Positions 10,732 through 22,936 of a DNA stretch of 64,000 bases are shown here, piece by piece. The first letter of the stretch is position 1, and every line of letters starts with the position of its first letter. The position numbers were made by a program, and so were the translations under genes. Under the pieces are notes generated by a model that did no database searches, was not told the DNA's origin, and saw only the letters and a program-made list of their open reading frames with translations. Source of the stretch: Populus alba (Eukaryota; Streptophyta; Magnoliopsida; Malpighiales; Salicaceae); contig NC_133288.1 in NCBI RefSeq assembly GCF_005239225.2, positions 8,637,035-8,701,034 on the forward strand, read 5' to 3'.

Positions 10732-12119
10732 CTAGAGGGATTTCAGTGTAAATTTTTATGTAACTATGTATCATTGATGACATCCGAATTTTAGAGGATT
10801 TGCATCTTTTCAATTGTACAATTATGTTCACGAGTCCAGTTGTATAGCAGAAAGGTTGAAATAAAGCTTGAATTTAAGTAGATTAATTGTGATCAAACTG
10901 TTCTCTCTCTGTTTTTTTGTTTTCCCCCGATGGTTCCGCTCCTTCCTGAATGTGTTAGTGGGATTTGTTACCTTAAGATTCCAATACTTGATTGAACCTT
11001 GTCGTTTCTGTATATGAATTTTGGCAAAAAAAAACAATCAAATACACAATGCAATACAATTCTTGAGAAATTATTAAAAAAAAAAACAAAAAGAAACACC
11101 CTTTGTAGTATTGTCGAAAAGTTTTTAAGCTTCAAATGGCCATATGATCAGAGTCCCTCAGCTTGAACAACTTCTTACAAACTCAAGTTTATGTATACCA
11201 GACCAATCAAATGTTCTGTTTAATGTTTACTCCAGTTTTGACAATGATACTAGGTTGAGATTATTTGATTGATCTAAACTGCATCTATATACTATGTTTA
11301 CTCCAGTTTTGACAATGATACTAGGTTAGGATGGGCTTAGTTTCCTAACTAAAGAGTAACAGGCTAAGTGATCCTTCGTTGTCTTTGTCAACATAAAAAA
11401 AGCTTAAAAAAAAAGGAGAAAGAAAGAAGAAAGAAGTTAAGAATTAGAGAAAAGAAAGGCTAGGAAAAGAGAGAATGAAAAGTCTGTCATTTTATCAAAT
11501 TATCAAAACTTGTAATGTCTTAAAAGTTTTATATAAATAATAAATCCTAAACAATCACGGGTAATCCAGGAATTGTAAGCATGGCTAAAGAGGGCAACGG
11601 AAAGTGGTCCAGAGGAAGAAACTTCAGGGGAACTCAAGATTAAAGGATACACAAATTTTCAAGACAGAAGTAAAACACAGAACCCTTAGTGAGACATGAA
11701 TAAATTAAGAAAATGTAGCAGCAGGGTCAAACTAAAATAAGAACTTGCATGATTAAGCTGCCCTCCTCTTCAGTCATGGTTGGTGTAAAATTGATGCAGC
11801 AAGCTACCTTTCGCAATCTTTACGTTTCGTTGTGAACGCTACTGATAGCCAAATTTGTCAAGCAACCTGCAGTTTTGACTTTCGAACTGAACTTCCACTG
11901 TTTCTTTCAATTTTCTCATTGCCCACAACTTGAATGCTAGGGCTTTCGCTGATGGATCTTTTTCATGGCAGGAATTGCTATGCTTTGTAGCTCCTCCTCC
12001 CATAGAATGACAAATCAGTCTCCAGCTTAGTAGGATTTATTATGAAAGCTCTCTATGAACTCACTTTGTCGTCAACTGGTTCATACGACTAACAAGATTG
12101 CCGGCACCGATTTCTTTTT
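10732..12119. other. Intergenic between DUF241 copy 3 and the LHT relic
   Basis: No gene supported. The 3' flank of the third DUF241 gene carries a block (10780-10802) shared with the flanks of the other two. A 33-base direct repeat starts at 11224 and again at 11295. Purine-rich stretch at 11398-11480. Confidence 0.5.
11224..11327. repeat. 33-bp direct repeat, two copies 71 bases apart
   Basis: The string TGTTTACTCCAGTTTTGACA, continuing through ATGATACTAGGTT, occurs at 11224-11256 and 11295-11327 without a mismatch. Confidence 0.9.
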
Positions 12120-12130
12120 CTATTTATAAG
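12120..12130 (+). promoter_or_regulatory. TATA-like box upstream of the LHT relic
   Basis: CTATTTATAAG about 147 bases before the ATG at 12277. It suggests the relic kept its own core promoter. Confidence 0.45.
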
Positions 12131-12276
12131 TGATTGCGTTTTCCATCTCGTCATTCCAAGCTCACTAGTAAATTATAGTAATCTATTTAATTAGCCCACA
12201 CTTCAAGAGGTTTCAGTTGAAAGCTTCAAAAGAAAGATAGATTGATAGATACTTCCAGAAAAAGAAACTATTAAAG

Positions 12277-12657
12277 ATGAGTGGGGCAATTGAGATGATT
12301 GCAGCTCCCGTAATGCCAAGTCCAGAAACCAATGCGCCACAAGTTCTTTGCATTGTTATAAACCCGGTCCAGCTTTACCTGGGACACGGAGCCTTAGCTT
12401 GTGTTTTAAATAGGCAAAAATTAGGCTTGGAAACTATAGGTTTTTCGTCCACCTCTCAAGATAACTCCCCATCCTTGTCTGGGTCACCAGAGGAACCTAA
12501 ATTACAGAAAAGCCCGAGAACCCCACTTGCCTCTCTGTCTCCAAGGTTTATTACTGCTTTGGGGAGTCCAGTGAGAAAAGCTCTTCGCTTAACAAAGTTT
12601 GATCCTCAAGATGCTTGGTTACCCCTAACTGAATCAAGAAATGGCAATAAATACTAA
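12277..12657 (+). pseudogene. Truncated 5' part of an LHT7/8-like amino-acid transporter
   Basis: An open frame of 126 residues starting at ATG 12277. Its last ~40 residues match the cytosolic N-terminal region of lysine/histidine transporter-like (LHT7/LHT8) members of the amino acid/auxin permease family: SLSPRFITALGSPVRK followed by LTKFDPQDAWLPLTESRNGN. In intact family members this leads straight into the first membrane helix (a Y-A-A-F-H type continuation). Here the frame stops with TAA right after NGNKY, and the following 450 bases show no transporter sequence in any frame and no GT donor at the break. All transmembrane helices are therefore missing and no transport function is possible. 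The residues between 25 and 65 do not look like the family and may be altered too. It lies tail to tail with the PAT10-like gene. Confidence 0.7.
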
Positions 12658-13105
12658 CAGTGATGGAATGAACAGATGCATGATCCAAACCCATCTAAAC
12701 AGTGAATGCACCAACAGACATTTATTTGACAAACATTTCTGTAAACTAGACAGTGATGCTGCTATCAGCTGCACTTGGAATCCTACTCTCTTTTTTCTTT
12801 TTCCTCTTTCTTTTTTGCTTTACATGGCAATTTGAATTTGAAAAATCAACACCTTTAGATTGATTGGGGCGTGAAAAAATCAGTACACAAACAATTCTGA
12901 AAATCTCCATCAAACAAACATTACAATCACCATCCAATTCAGACTACAAAAACCTAAAGGCCCTCAAGAGGCTCCAACTTAACCATCCGTACTGCCATAT
13001 TCTGTAGCTAAAACAACTGGATGCTCGGGCACACATTCACATGGAGATCAAAAACATATTTGGAGGCAAAAATGTTTTCATTAATATCACAATGCCCTCA
13101 CAACC
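12658..13105. other. Junction between LHT relic and the 3' end of the PAT10-like gene
   Basis: No gene. It probably contains the 3' untranslated region of the minus-strand PAT10-like gene. Confidence 0.45.
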
Positions 13106-16100
13106 TCAGCAACAACGGCAGGTCAAATAACCTAAGCATGTGTAAGGTCTTGACTTGTCTTCAAGTTCCATTGCCGTGGGTAATCTTTCCAAACCGTATA
13201 TGCTGCTTCGAGCACAACAAAATTTGTATAAATTTCTGCAAACTCCTTCACTGAATGGATACACTCGTTCAGGAATTCCTCTGCATATCAATGAAAGTTG
13301 GTGGACTAATAAATCAGCATATAAATAATGGTCAAATCATATTTGCTTTTCCCAGTAAAATACGGTGCCCTAAGCACCATCCAATAGAAGGCTGGCACCA
13401 AATAATGCAAAGTGAATGCCCATAAATGAACCCAGCATGTGGTTTGATTCGATATATTTGTTGATCAGTAAATACAGATCCAACACTAAACAAATGGTTT
13501 AAAATACAATATTTAAGAGTGCTAGCAAACCTTAGATATGGAATGCGTCTACGTCTTATGAGTTCATAGGTAGTTTGATTTGTCAGAATAAGATAGCTGC
13601 ATCAAAAATCATGAAGTTAATTAATCATGCTGAAGCAGGCTAGATGTATTTCATGCAAGTAGACAATTTTTATGATCTTTATCTATATATTGGGTGTAAG
13701 GCCAGTTGTTTTCTGCAATTGTCAGTGAAACTTCAGAAGCAAAAAACAATTGCAAACATGAATTAAGCCATAATCTGCTTCCAGCTTTTCCCTTTCATAC
13801 TGGCAAGCTGCAACTGGATATCATTTCTAATTCCTTGTCAGCTTTTGCATGATCTTTACAGCATGAGTAACTATTCCTTGGTCCAATTGGGATTGAGCTT
13901 TAGAAGCTTAACAAGGGAAGATTTTCTTTTTCTTCCCTCAGAACCTAGTGAACAATGGATCGTTTACTGGTCTCAATTAGCAAACAGTACAAGCACTATT
14001 GTAAGAAAAACGATGAGCCAACTAATCATTTTTTGGACCTGGCCATTTCCTTTTCAGGTGGTATTCAGATTTATTCTTAAAATGGACAAGTTAATTCCAT
14101 GCTCCTACTTTTCTGTTAAAACTTTCCCACCCATCAAAATGATATCATCAGAGAAAGTGTTAGAAAACGAACTAATATGACAATAGGATAACTAAGTCAG
14201 CTCACCAGAAACAACAAACGGGATATTCTAGTTACTCTTGTGGCTTTTAGAGTAAACATAAACATGACAAAAAAGAAGCGAAGCTGCTCAGAAACCATGT
14301 TTCTAAGAATCTCATGTGAGAAACAAAGTACTGTGAATGTAAACACTTACCTATGGAAAATGAGGAGCAGCAGGAGAAAGATCAAGGCAAATGACAAAGT
14401 AACCAATAGCAAGATCATAATCACATCCTTCCACCTGACAGTACAGCATAATTTATATTAAATCTAAAGCTGCAGGAGTCGTAAAAGCTGATCATATGTG
14501 TAGCTAAGTTAAAACTTCATCACTGAAACCACTGGCACCAGCATGATCATAAAGCTCGATGACTACTCTTTCCCTTTTCTCCTTTCTTTATTAGCAAGGC
14601 ACCAGGGCCTTTCAATGAAAGTAACAGAGGCGGTGAAGAAAAAACAGAAAGGACTTCAAAAAATTTACTGTACCAAGCTCTTGAGATGTTAGCCTTCAAG
14701 TATGTGATGTACAAGATGCCAGTCCAAATGCATAGTGCAGTTTCTTCGAAAATGTACCACCTAAAAAGAACAAAAAAATTGGAAGTGTATTAGAAGTATA
14801 CAGAAAATTTGAAAAAGTCAACCTGTAGATCTAATTTGGATGGAAATTCACACAGAAAATATTAATAAGATATCCCCTGGCTGGCTATGTCATTTGTCTA
14901 CGTTTAGAGTGCTTCCCTGCAAAAAAAAAAACAAAGAAAGAAAGAAAGATGGAAGGCAGGAATGATGATCCTACATGTTTCAACTGGAATGCTTTATCAA
15001 AAAGTAGTTTTGTGTGCATAATGGTTGTTGTTCCCAACATTACATGTATGTTTCTATAGTTTACTTTTTGATAAAGCATAACTCTTTAATCCATAGAGCT
15101 GGTCCTTTGCAGCTAAATTTGAAGCAATCAAAATTCCATGATGTAAATCATTTTATCCAATGCAAATGGAGTTTATCTTAATGCAAAATGACTATGACAT
15201 TGTATAACAAAATGTCAGCCTTTCTCTTCATCAAGCAAACATGTTAACACTAGCATGTGGTGGGCATCAGATCCATAAAAGATAACTAGAACAGATTATA
15301 ATTGACATTGAATTCAATTACTACCAAAGAGTACAAAAATTAATCATGAACAGCTGTAGCTTAAGCTTATGATGAAGTATAACCACTCTTATGGAATTTG
15401 AAGCAAGGCCCATTTTGTTTACAATCCATCCAACACAAATTTCTGTAGAGGACTACAAAAGGATAAAATGCTCACCAAAATCGACAATGATTTCCCCAGC
15501 CAATGCATGCCCCAAGCCAAACACAATGATGGTCAAACTGAAGAACACATCTATCACAATCATGGCAATGCTTTGCTCGTGGAGGCTGCAATTATGGCAA
15601 AGGAAAAAAGTAAACAATAACCAAATGCCACCATAATGGTGAAATAGAGTTCCTTGAAAAGAAAAAAAAAACATATTTGTAACAACACAGCTCCATCAGA
15701 AACTTCATAATTTATGCAGTCAAATGACGGTCAAAATACCAACATCAGGAGAAATATGACCACAGAGCAGGAAAAGCAGGATGTCTGGAAATTGGCTAAA
15801 TTTCTCCAGAGGTTTAAAGCATCATCAGTTAGGACCGAGGTTTTTACTCAGCAACCTCATGTTTCTATCAAAATTATTGGAAACAGAACATTAGTTACTT
15901 TTTTTGCACAAATTCCTGCAAAATGTGCGTATTTTTAATTCATTGCAAGAGAAGAAAAGGTTGTCCATGAAGGAGATTGCAGTGAACTTTGAAAGGTTAG
16001 TGATGGGTAAGTAATTATATGATCTCTGATCATTTTTCTTCTGCATATTCATTTGTAGATTTATGAAAAGATCATTTAATATAGTCTATCAAATATTGGA

Positions 16101-18733
16101 AAAAATAAAACAGCAATAGAGAGAGCAATTTAAGTGCAGTTGTACTTCCAAGCTTAATAGAGAGAGCAATTTAAGTGCAGTTGTACTTCCAAGCTTAAGG
16201 GGGCATTGCACCAAGTCTTAGGCTTGCATTCACAGGGGTGTATGTTCAAGTCTTGGGGACCAACTGATTCGTGCAAAAATGCTGAAGGACAAAACACCAT
16301 CCAAATTCTCCACCCAGAACTTTTCAATGGGCCCAGAGTTAAGTAATTGCCTCCATGAGGAATAATTGGGAACAAAAATTCATTTAGGCACTATTAGATG
16401 CTCCACTCACCCTAAATAAGTCGACCTTCTTTCTTATATAATCAATAGAACAGTATGAAAGCAAGTAGTTCTAGATTTAAGCATTCTAGAGTTGGAATGA
16501 GATTTTAATTGATGAAACTGAGTGTATAACACAAACTAGGATGTAAACATGAGATAAGAAATACCTGTTCAACATTGCAAAAGGAACATGTCAAAGTTCT
16601 GTGAAAAAAGGCAAAGTAGTCAGTAGTAGAGTATGTTAGTTTTTAAATAGATACAGAACAACTGCATCTTCTTTTCCCCTTTGTAATCATCACACGAAAT
16701 CATATAGAAATGAACTCAGTGGCACTACAATCTATTCAATTTCCTGATTTATATCTCTGCTAAGATTTTGTTGAACATCATGTTATCAAATTGAAGAAAA
16801 CAACAGAAATTAATAATGGGGGAACTTAAAAACTTCATCTTCACTTTTCAAGACCTTATGTCCAGACCTTTTGCATCAAATCACATAATCTTCTAAATTC
16901 AAGACTCTGGATACAGTTAAGGTTTAGTCTAGGCATTGGCACTTTTTGAACAAACCAAGTTCTTTTTACATCGAAAGTTATCTCACTGCCACTGCAGTCA
17001 AGAACAAACAATGACTGTCTTTGGTCAAGTGGATAACAATCCAATCATCATCTAAGAGGTATCAATACACTAAAGCCAGTCAATCATCTTGTGACATAAC
17101 AGACCAACAGGCCAAAGGAAGGGATTCCTGCATGTAGCCAGCATTCATAGTTGTCATTGATTAAAACATCAAGCACACATATCTGCAAAGCACTTGCATA
17201 CCTAACAGACGTTCCAGGTGGATACATGTCCAGAACAAGCTTTGTCCAAGATGTAACATCACTTCCTGGAATATTTCTTTCTGACTGACTTCCTTCCACA
17301 GTAATAACCAAGCTTCCATTTTTGCTTGAAGCAGGCTGTCTTTGCTTAAACATTATCACAATTGATAGTCAGAGAGACCAATTTGAATGCAATTCCACTC
17401 CAGTTTATTTTAATTAGTGTTATTTGCAATGATTTCCTATTAAGAGAAACTTCAAAATCAGGGCTTACTTGGACAACATTGATGCCTTTCTAAATAAAGA
17501 ATTTTTCTCATTCACATCCCTCATTGCATCAAGGACATAGCTGAAAGTGTTACAAAAATGGGGAAGAAAACAAAACAAAAGAGGAAGAGAGAATATTAGG
17601 CAAGTAGTTATATAAATCACAGAAACTAATGAAATATATTACAGAAATTATGAGTTCTAATCACAATTCAGATTGATCATAAGGCATTACAACTCCATCA
17701 AAATTTACCCGGGAGAAGAATATGATGTAACAAAGTATTGAATCAATGTTGCAACAAACAGCAACAGATATAATCCCGTGTAGGACCTGAAGGGGAAAAA
17801 AATGGCAAATAAATTCTTCAACGTTATGCTACATTGCACACTCAAGTTAAAGCAAAGACGAGAACCATACCAAAGAAATATATCAAATTTTAAAAAAACA
17901 TCAGTAGTTACACCCTCCTTGCATAGATTCGATAACATCCACTAACAATCACATAATTATGCACTCTATTTACCATAATATTTACCTAAAGTTCCCATCA
18001 CAAAGTAAATATAAAAAACACCCTTTGATTACCATGCTAACATAAATAAACATCAAAGGTTTGTGAACATGTTCACAGTGAATAATTAAGAATCTTGAAA
18101 TTCCTAAATTTCCTCTCATTGTCAAAAGAAAAAAAGGCCTAATTCACCAAGCATTTCCCAACCAATTTTATAATTTCACCTTTTTTTAAGCAAACTTGCA
18201 AATTATCTTGCTGAAATAGTAATCAATGTTAGCTATTGACTGTAATTAATTCATTTTACCTCAAAAACTCAATTCATTAAATTCTTTTGACCAATTACCT
18301 TCCTAATACAACATCACTAATATGATCACAACAAGCCACCTTCAACTAAATTTTGAATAATTCAATAACCCATTACAAGTTACACTCCAGCAATCCAATT
18401 CAATCAACAAAACCAAAAGGCAACAAACTTTCACTTGTTAACTCGATTATTACTCTCAAAAAAAGAAAGAAAGAAACAACATACCATGGCTCTTGTTTTG
18501 TTTTCTCTATTAAATCACTGTCAAAAAGAAAGAGAATGCCCGCATATACAATATGCAACACCACTAATGCTGCTTTCAACCCCAACGTAGATCTCCTTGC
18601 TACACAAACAAAATTACACCATTAACCACAAAAACAAAAGAACCCCATTATTTCATTTCTGATTTTCTATCAGAAAGTCACCTGGATCGGCAAGGCAAGG
18701 AACAAAACGGTGGCAGAAATTGAAAATCGACAT
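13106..18733 (-). CDS. PAT10: DHHC-type protein S-acyltransferase 10 (PAT10-like), 11 exons
   Basis: Exons on the minus strand: 18733-18682, 18599-18485, 17786-17709, 17540-17469, 17339-17202, 16598-16565, 15585-15476, 14760-14674, 14434-14351, 13596-13531 and 13280-13106. All junctions are GT-AG and the phases join to 1011 nt, 336 residues. Four hydrophobic spans are visible near residues 25-45, 58-77, 200-222 and 232-254. Between spans 2 and 3 lies the cysteine-rich domain ([16 protein letters not shown], then HCHDCDRC) with the catalytic DHHC at 181-184; the last residues are TCRCC. Enzymes of this family transfer palmitate from acyl-CoA to cysteines of target proteins. Arabidopsis PAT10 acts at Golgi and tonoplast and acylates calcineurin B-like proteins; transferring that role here is inference. 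The N terminus [17 protein letters not shown] is encoded in a tiny first exon. The 34-nt sixth exon is easily missed by gene finders. Confidence 0.9.
16115..16196. repeat. 41-bp tandem duplication inside a PAT10 intron
   Basis: AATAGAGAGAGCAATTTAAG, continuing TGCAGTTGTACTTCCAAGCTT, occurs at 16115 and again at 16156. The copies are identical. They lie in the intron between exons 6 and 7. Confidence 0.92.
16197..16370. mobile_element. Possible SINE-like fragment in a PAT10 intron
   Basis: On the + strand the segment has text resembling an internal RNA polymerase III B box (GTGTATGTTCAAGTC at about 16238-16252) and looks unlike the surrounding intron in composition. No convincing A box, poly-A tail or target duplication seen, so this is tentative. 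Confidence 0.3.
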
Positions 18734-18864
18734 GGAAGCTAAAAAAATCATTAATTGAGAAAAAGTACAGAAAAAAGACTAAAAAGAATTCTGGAAATTA
18801 AAAGAGAGAGAGAGCGATGGTTATCTAAAAAAGGAATGATTTTGAGAGAAAATTAAGTAGAATT

Positions 18865-18890
18865 AAAAAAAAAAAAAAAAAAAAAAAAAA
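18865..18890. repeat. A26 homopolymer upstream of PAT10
   Basis: A run of about 26 A on the + strand, read as T on the gene strand, 130 bases upstream of the PAT10-like ATG; probably promoter or leader. Confidence 0.9.
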
Positions 18891-20990
18891 GGATAGGGGA
18901 AATGGGAGAAATGATAATGTTGCCAGTTAAAACTAATTAGGACCTCTACGAGAAACGAGAGCGGATTCTTAGGTCGCGGACTTTCAGTAAGGGTATCTAT
19001 ACCACTTTGGAATAAAACAGGCGAGTGTTAAGGAGAAGGATTCCAGGAATTAAAGTCTATTTGATTTATGGGGTTGACCAGTTGCTGTAGTGGTAGTAGT
19101 TTGAAAGGAAGTTTTACTGTATTCTTCGTCACAAAGTACGTGTTTTTAAAATAAAAAAATATAAAAAAAATTTATTTTTTAATTTTATACTAATATTAAA
19201 TATTTTATTTTTATTTAATTAGCATTTCAGATTTCAGTGGTGATTTTAGTTTAATAAATTAACCCGCTTAATTTAGATTTGTTTTATTTACTTTTTATTA
19301 AGTTATTTTGATTTTATAATTCAAAAATAGTATTTAATGGGTTATTCTGATTTGACTTAGATTATTTTTATGTATTTTATTTAATTAATTTTATTTTTTA
19401 ATTTTATCATTTAATATTAGATACATTGATAATTGAATTATTTTGATTTATTTTTATATGCAAATATATTGGTCTCACAATCAAGATAATAAGCTTTGGC
19501 ATTTAAAATCTCTTTAAATATCATTAGTCAAATATTATTTTTACGAGTTATATAAATTATCTTTAAATTAATAAAAATAATCGGTTACATCTAATAACCA
19601 TCACATAATTTATTTATTTAGTTTTCATTGGGAAAAAAACATTACCAACATTTTTACTATCATTAAGAATTATTTAAAAAAAAATTATAAATACACGTAC
19701 TTTAATAAAGATAGTCTACTCATAAAAGCATTGATTTGAGCCCATAAAACTTTTGACCAATAATAAAATCTTAAACGAAGAAAGTCGAGGTTTTAACTAC
19801 TTTATCACATGGTAAATGTTTTCTTTCCACATTTCTTGGTCTTCGGACAACAGAAGAAAGTTTGTTGGTGTATACTCATACGACTGTCTTGACTGTCTTA
19901 TTTTTCTTTTCTTTATTTTTTTATTGTTAACTGTTATTGTTAAAAAAAACATATTTTTTCTCCTTGATTATCTTAATAATACAAATAATATTATAGATGC
20001 TCAAATCCATTTTTTTCAAGGAAGCTGAAGATGATTCATTTATAACTACTAGAACCACGCGCACATCAGTGAAAAATATGACCAAATTATATTGTTTTTT
20101 CAAAAAAAAAGGTCAAGAAAGCTAAATAACACCAGGCCTTTGAACTATCATGGCTTTAGACATCAAAATAGCATCGTGCTCGACATTTTCGGAGACACAT
20201 TTGCAAGTTCTGAGCTCGCCAGTTTGCTTTGCGTTTGACATGGCTGAAAAAGTTGAGTTTATGTTTACATATTTGGGCCATGCTTGTTCCATCTGTCTGA
20301 TTCACTGTTAGGTCTATCTGCCCGATGAACAGAGACTGGTAGCTGAAATTTTTTATGTATATCCTTGCAGGCTGGATCATGGGACACCGACAGGTTCGTT
20401 AATTAATATATATTTTTATGATTTTGGATTATTTTAATATGTTAATATTAAAAATAAATTTTAAAAAATAAAAAAATATTATTTTAATATATTTTAAAAT
20501 AAAAAACATTCTCCTAAATGTAAAACTACACCTCTACTTCCAAACTGGTCATGACAGACCTTATAATTATCGTATGACCTTTGTAAGAAACACTGTTACA
20601 GATTGACAAATTCCGTCAGTCAAATCAAATGAATGCATAAAGTATTGTCAAAGCATTCTGTTGAGATAAAAATGAAAGTGGTGTTTTTTTTTTATTACTT
20701 TGGCAGTGCAAAGAAACAGAAATAAGCAAAATTAAAGTGTAGACAGAATGAGAAAGAAAAAGAAGAAATATTCCAGATATATGTAAATGAAAAATTCTCC
20801 TTCGTTTTTTTTTTTTGGGCCTCTATACTTCCACTGCAAACAGAGACAATAATAGTCCGAGAAATCAAAATATTCCATAGATGTGGCTATATGTGACAGG
20901 GCCTGCTCCTTCTTTTAAAGAATACAATTAACAATACTCTAAAAGTGGTGAAGGAAATACTTTATTTTGTTTTTATTTTTATATGTTTCT
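18891..20990. other. Gene-free AT-rich interval
   Basis: No gene supported. 19140-19480 and 20400-20515 carry the A/T-rich motif family with ATATTAAAATAAT-like strings that recurs at 34930-35060, 46440-46560 and 46850-47010, probably a dispersed repeat. The small frames here are A/T-rich chance frames. Confidence 0.45.
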
Positions 20991-21049
20991 TTTTTTTTTC
21001 ATGATTTATTTCTTTTTTGGAAACAAAAAAATTATATGTTATTTAAAAA

Positions 21050-22330
21050 ATTATTTTTGCTGATTTTTTTTAATATTGAACTGATTAAGAATTTAGCTTT
21101 GTCATTTAAAAAAAAATATTATGAATTGCTATAATGTTTTTCTATATGATTTTTTTAAGATTATTTTTTCAAAATAATCTTTTTTTATTTTATTTTATTT
21201 TATATTGAGCTGGTTGAGGATTTAGCTTTGTAGTTTTTTTTTATATATAAAAAGACATTGTAGATTACAACAATATTTCCCCCACATAGTTTTTGTTTTG
21301 CTATAATATTTCTCCACGTGTTTTTTTCTCTCAAAATTCTCTTTGTTAAATTTATTTTTTTAATATTAAACTGGTTGAGAATTTAGCTTTAGTTTTTCCC
21401 ACATGTTTTATTCTTTATTTTTTTATTTTTTTTTCTTTTTTGTATTTTTCCCAAAATTTTATTCTTCTTTTTTGTGTTTTTTCATAATTATTTTTGTCGA
21501 TTTTATTTTTTAAATATTGAAATGGTTGAGAATTTAGCTTTATATTTTCTTTTTTAAAACACTATTGATTACTATTGTGTTTTTCTATATAGTTTTTTTT
21601 TTCTTTTTTTTTTTTTAGAATTGTCTTTGTCGATTATAGTTTTTTTTTTTCATTTTGATCTGATTGATAATTTAGCTTTGTAATTTTTTTATTGAAAAAA
21701 AAATTGTGGATTGCTACAATATTTCCCCACATGATTTTTTCTTGTTACAATGTTTCCCAGCATGTTTTTTTATCGATTTTTTTTTCTAAAATTATCTTTG
21801 TCGAATTTTTTTTCTTCATATTGAGCTGATTGAAAATTTTGATTTGTAGTTTTTTTTTCTTTAAAACACCATTGATTGCTAAAGTGTTTCCTCGCATGAT
21901 TTTTTTTTTTGTTATAATTTTTTTCAAAATTGTTTTTATTGATTTTATTATTTTTAATATTGAGCGGGTTGAAAATTACAACTATGGATTTTCTCACGAA
22001 ACACTATAAATTGCCACAGTGTTTTCCTACATAGTTTTTTTTTCCTTTTGTTTTTTTATGATTTTTTTTCTAAAATTATCTTTATTGACTTTATTTTTTT
22101 TAATATTGAGTTGGTTGAAAATTACAATTGTATATTTCCTCACAAAACACTATAGATTGTTAGAGTGTTTTCCTACATGATTTTTTTTTTTTTTTTTTTT
22201 TTTATGATTTTTTTTCAAAATTATTTTTATTTATTTTATTTTTTTGATATTAAACTGATTGAGAATTTAACTTTTATAATTTAATTTTTCTTGAAAATAT
22301 TGTGGATTGCAATAGTATTTTTCTATATAA
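21050..22330. repeat. Degenerate tandem array, about nine units of ~145 bp
   Basis: A marker string of the type CTGGTTGAGAATTTAGCTTT recurs near 21081, 21211, 21371, 21521, 21661, 21823, 21963, 22111 and 22254, so the spacing varies from about 130 to 162 bases. Between markers come the same elements in the same order: a GATTGCTACAATGTTTCC-like string, a CACATGATTTTTT-like string, and TTATCTTTGTCGATTTTATT. Copies are much diverged, mostly by T-run length changes. No reading frame is kept. I do not recognise the family. Confidence 0.8.
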
Positions 22331-22706
22331 ATTTTTTTTAAAAAAAAATTATGATTTTTTTAGAAATTTATGAGAACACACAAACATCTCATAAGCCAGT
22401 GGTAACGTGCGGATACGGCAACTAGTGCATTGCTATATCACGTTATCACATCATGAATAAAAAATATTGAAAAAATCAAGTTGCTAAGGAAAAAAATAAT
22501 ATTATCATTAAATTAAGTAGAATACATGAATGAAAAATAAGAATTTTAACTAAAATAATACATATTTTATCTTAAAAACTAAAACCATGCACATTTAATT
22601 TGACTATCATAAAACTAAATACATACAATTTTTGAAAATGGGTCCACTGCTGGTTACAATTAATTGTGTTCTCCTCGGAAGAGAATAAGCCACGACGTGT
22701 CCTAGG

Positions 22707-22936
22707 AAGGAATATTAGCATTATGCACTTGAGCTTGTAGCCTAGCGGTGAAAGGACCTTGTGTCATTTCTCTGTATCAGGGTTCAAATCTTGTTTGTAT
22801 ATGTTTGTCATTCCTGTGGTATCTTACCTGCTCACTGGGCTTGCAGGATATTCAGTAAGCCGGGGGATTAGTCGTGGTGCTCATAAGCTGGCCCGGACAT
22901 CCCGAGTTACCCAAAAAAAAAAGGAATATTAGCATT
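22707..22936 (+). mobile_element. tRNA-derived SINE with target-site duplication
   Basis: Body about 22723-22922. The 5' part carries a tRNA-like A box (TAGCCTAGCGGTGAAAGG near 22738) and a B box (GGGTTCAAATCTT near 22780). The 3' end (GGCCCGGACATCCCGAGTTA) runs into a poly-A tail (22913-22922). A perfect 16-base direct repeat AAGGAATATTAGCATT flanks it at 22707-22722 and 22921-22936. These are the hallmarks of a non-autonomous SINE transcribed by RNA polymerase III and mobilised by LINE machinery. The intact boxes and perfect duplication suggest a rather recent insertion. Confidence 0.85.

Noticed and set aside
15476..15585. Apparent frameshift in the DHHC exon of the PAT10-like gene
   Set aside because: On recounting, the minus strand reads CTTGGGGCATGC with four G, which keeps [13 protein letters not shown] in frame. 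No frameshift.
22738..22792. A tRNA gene at the A/B box pair
   Set aside because: The tRNA-like boxes belong to a SINE: there is no cloverleaf with proper anticodon stem, and it has a poly-A tail and target duplication.
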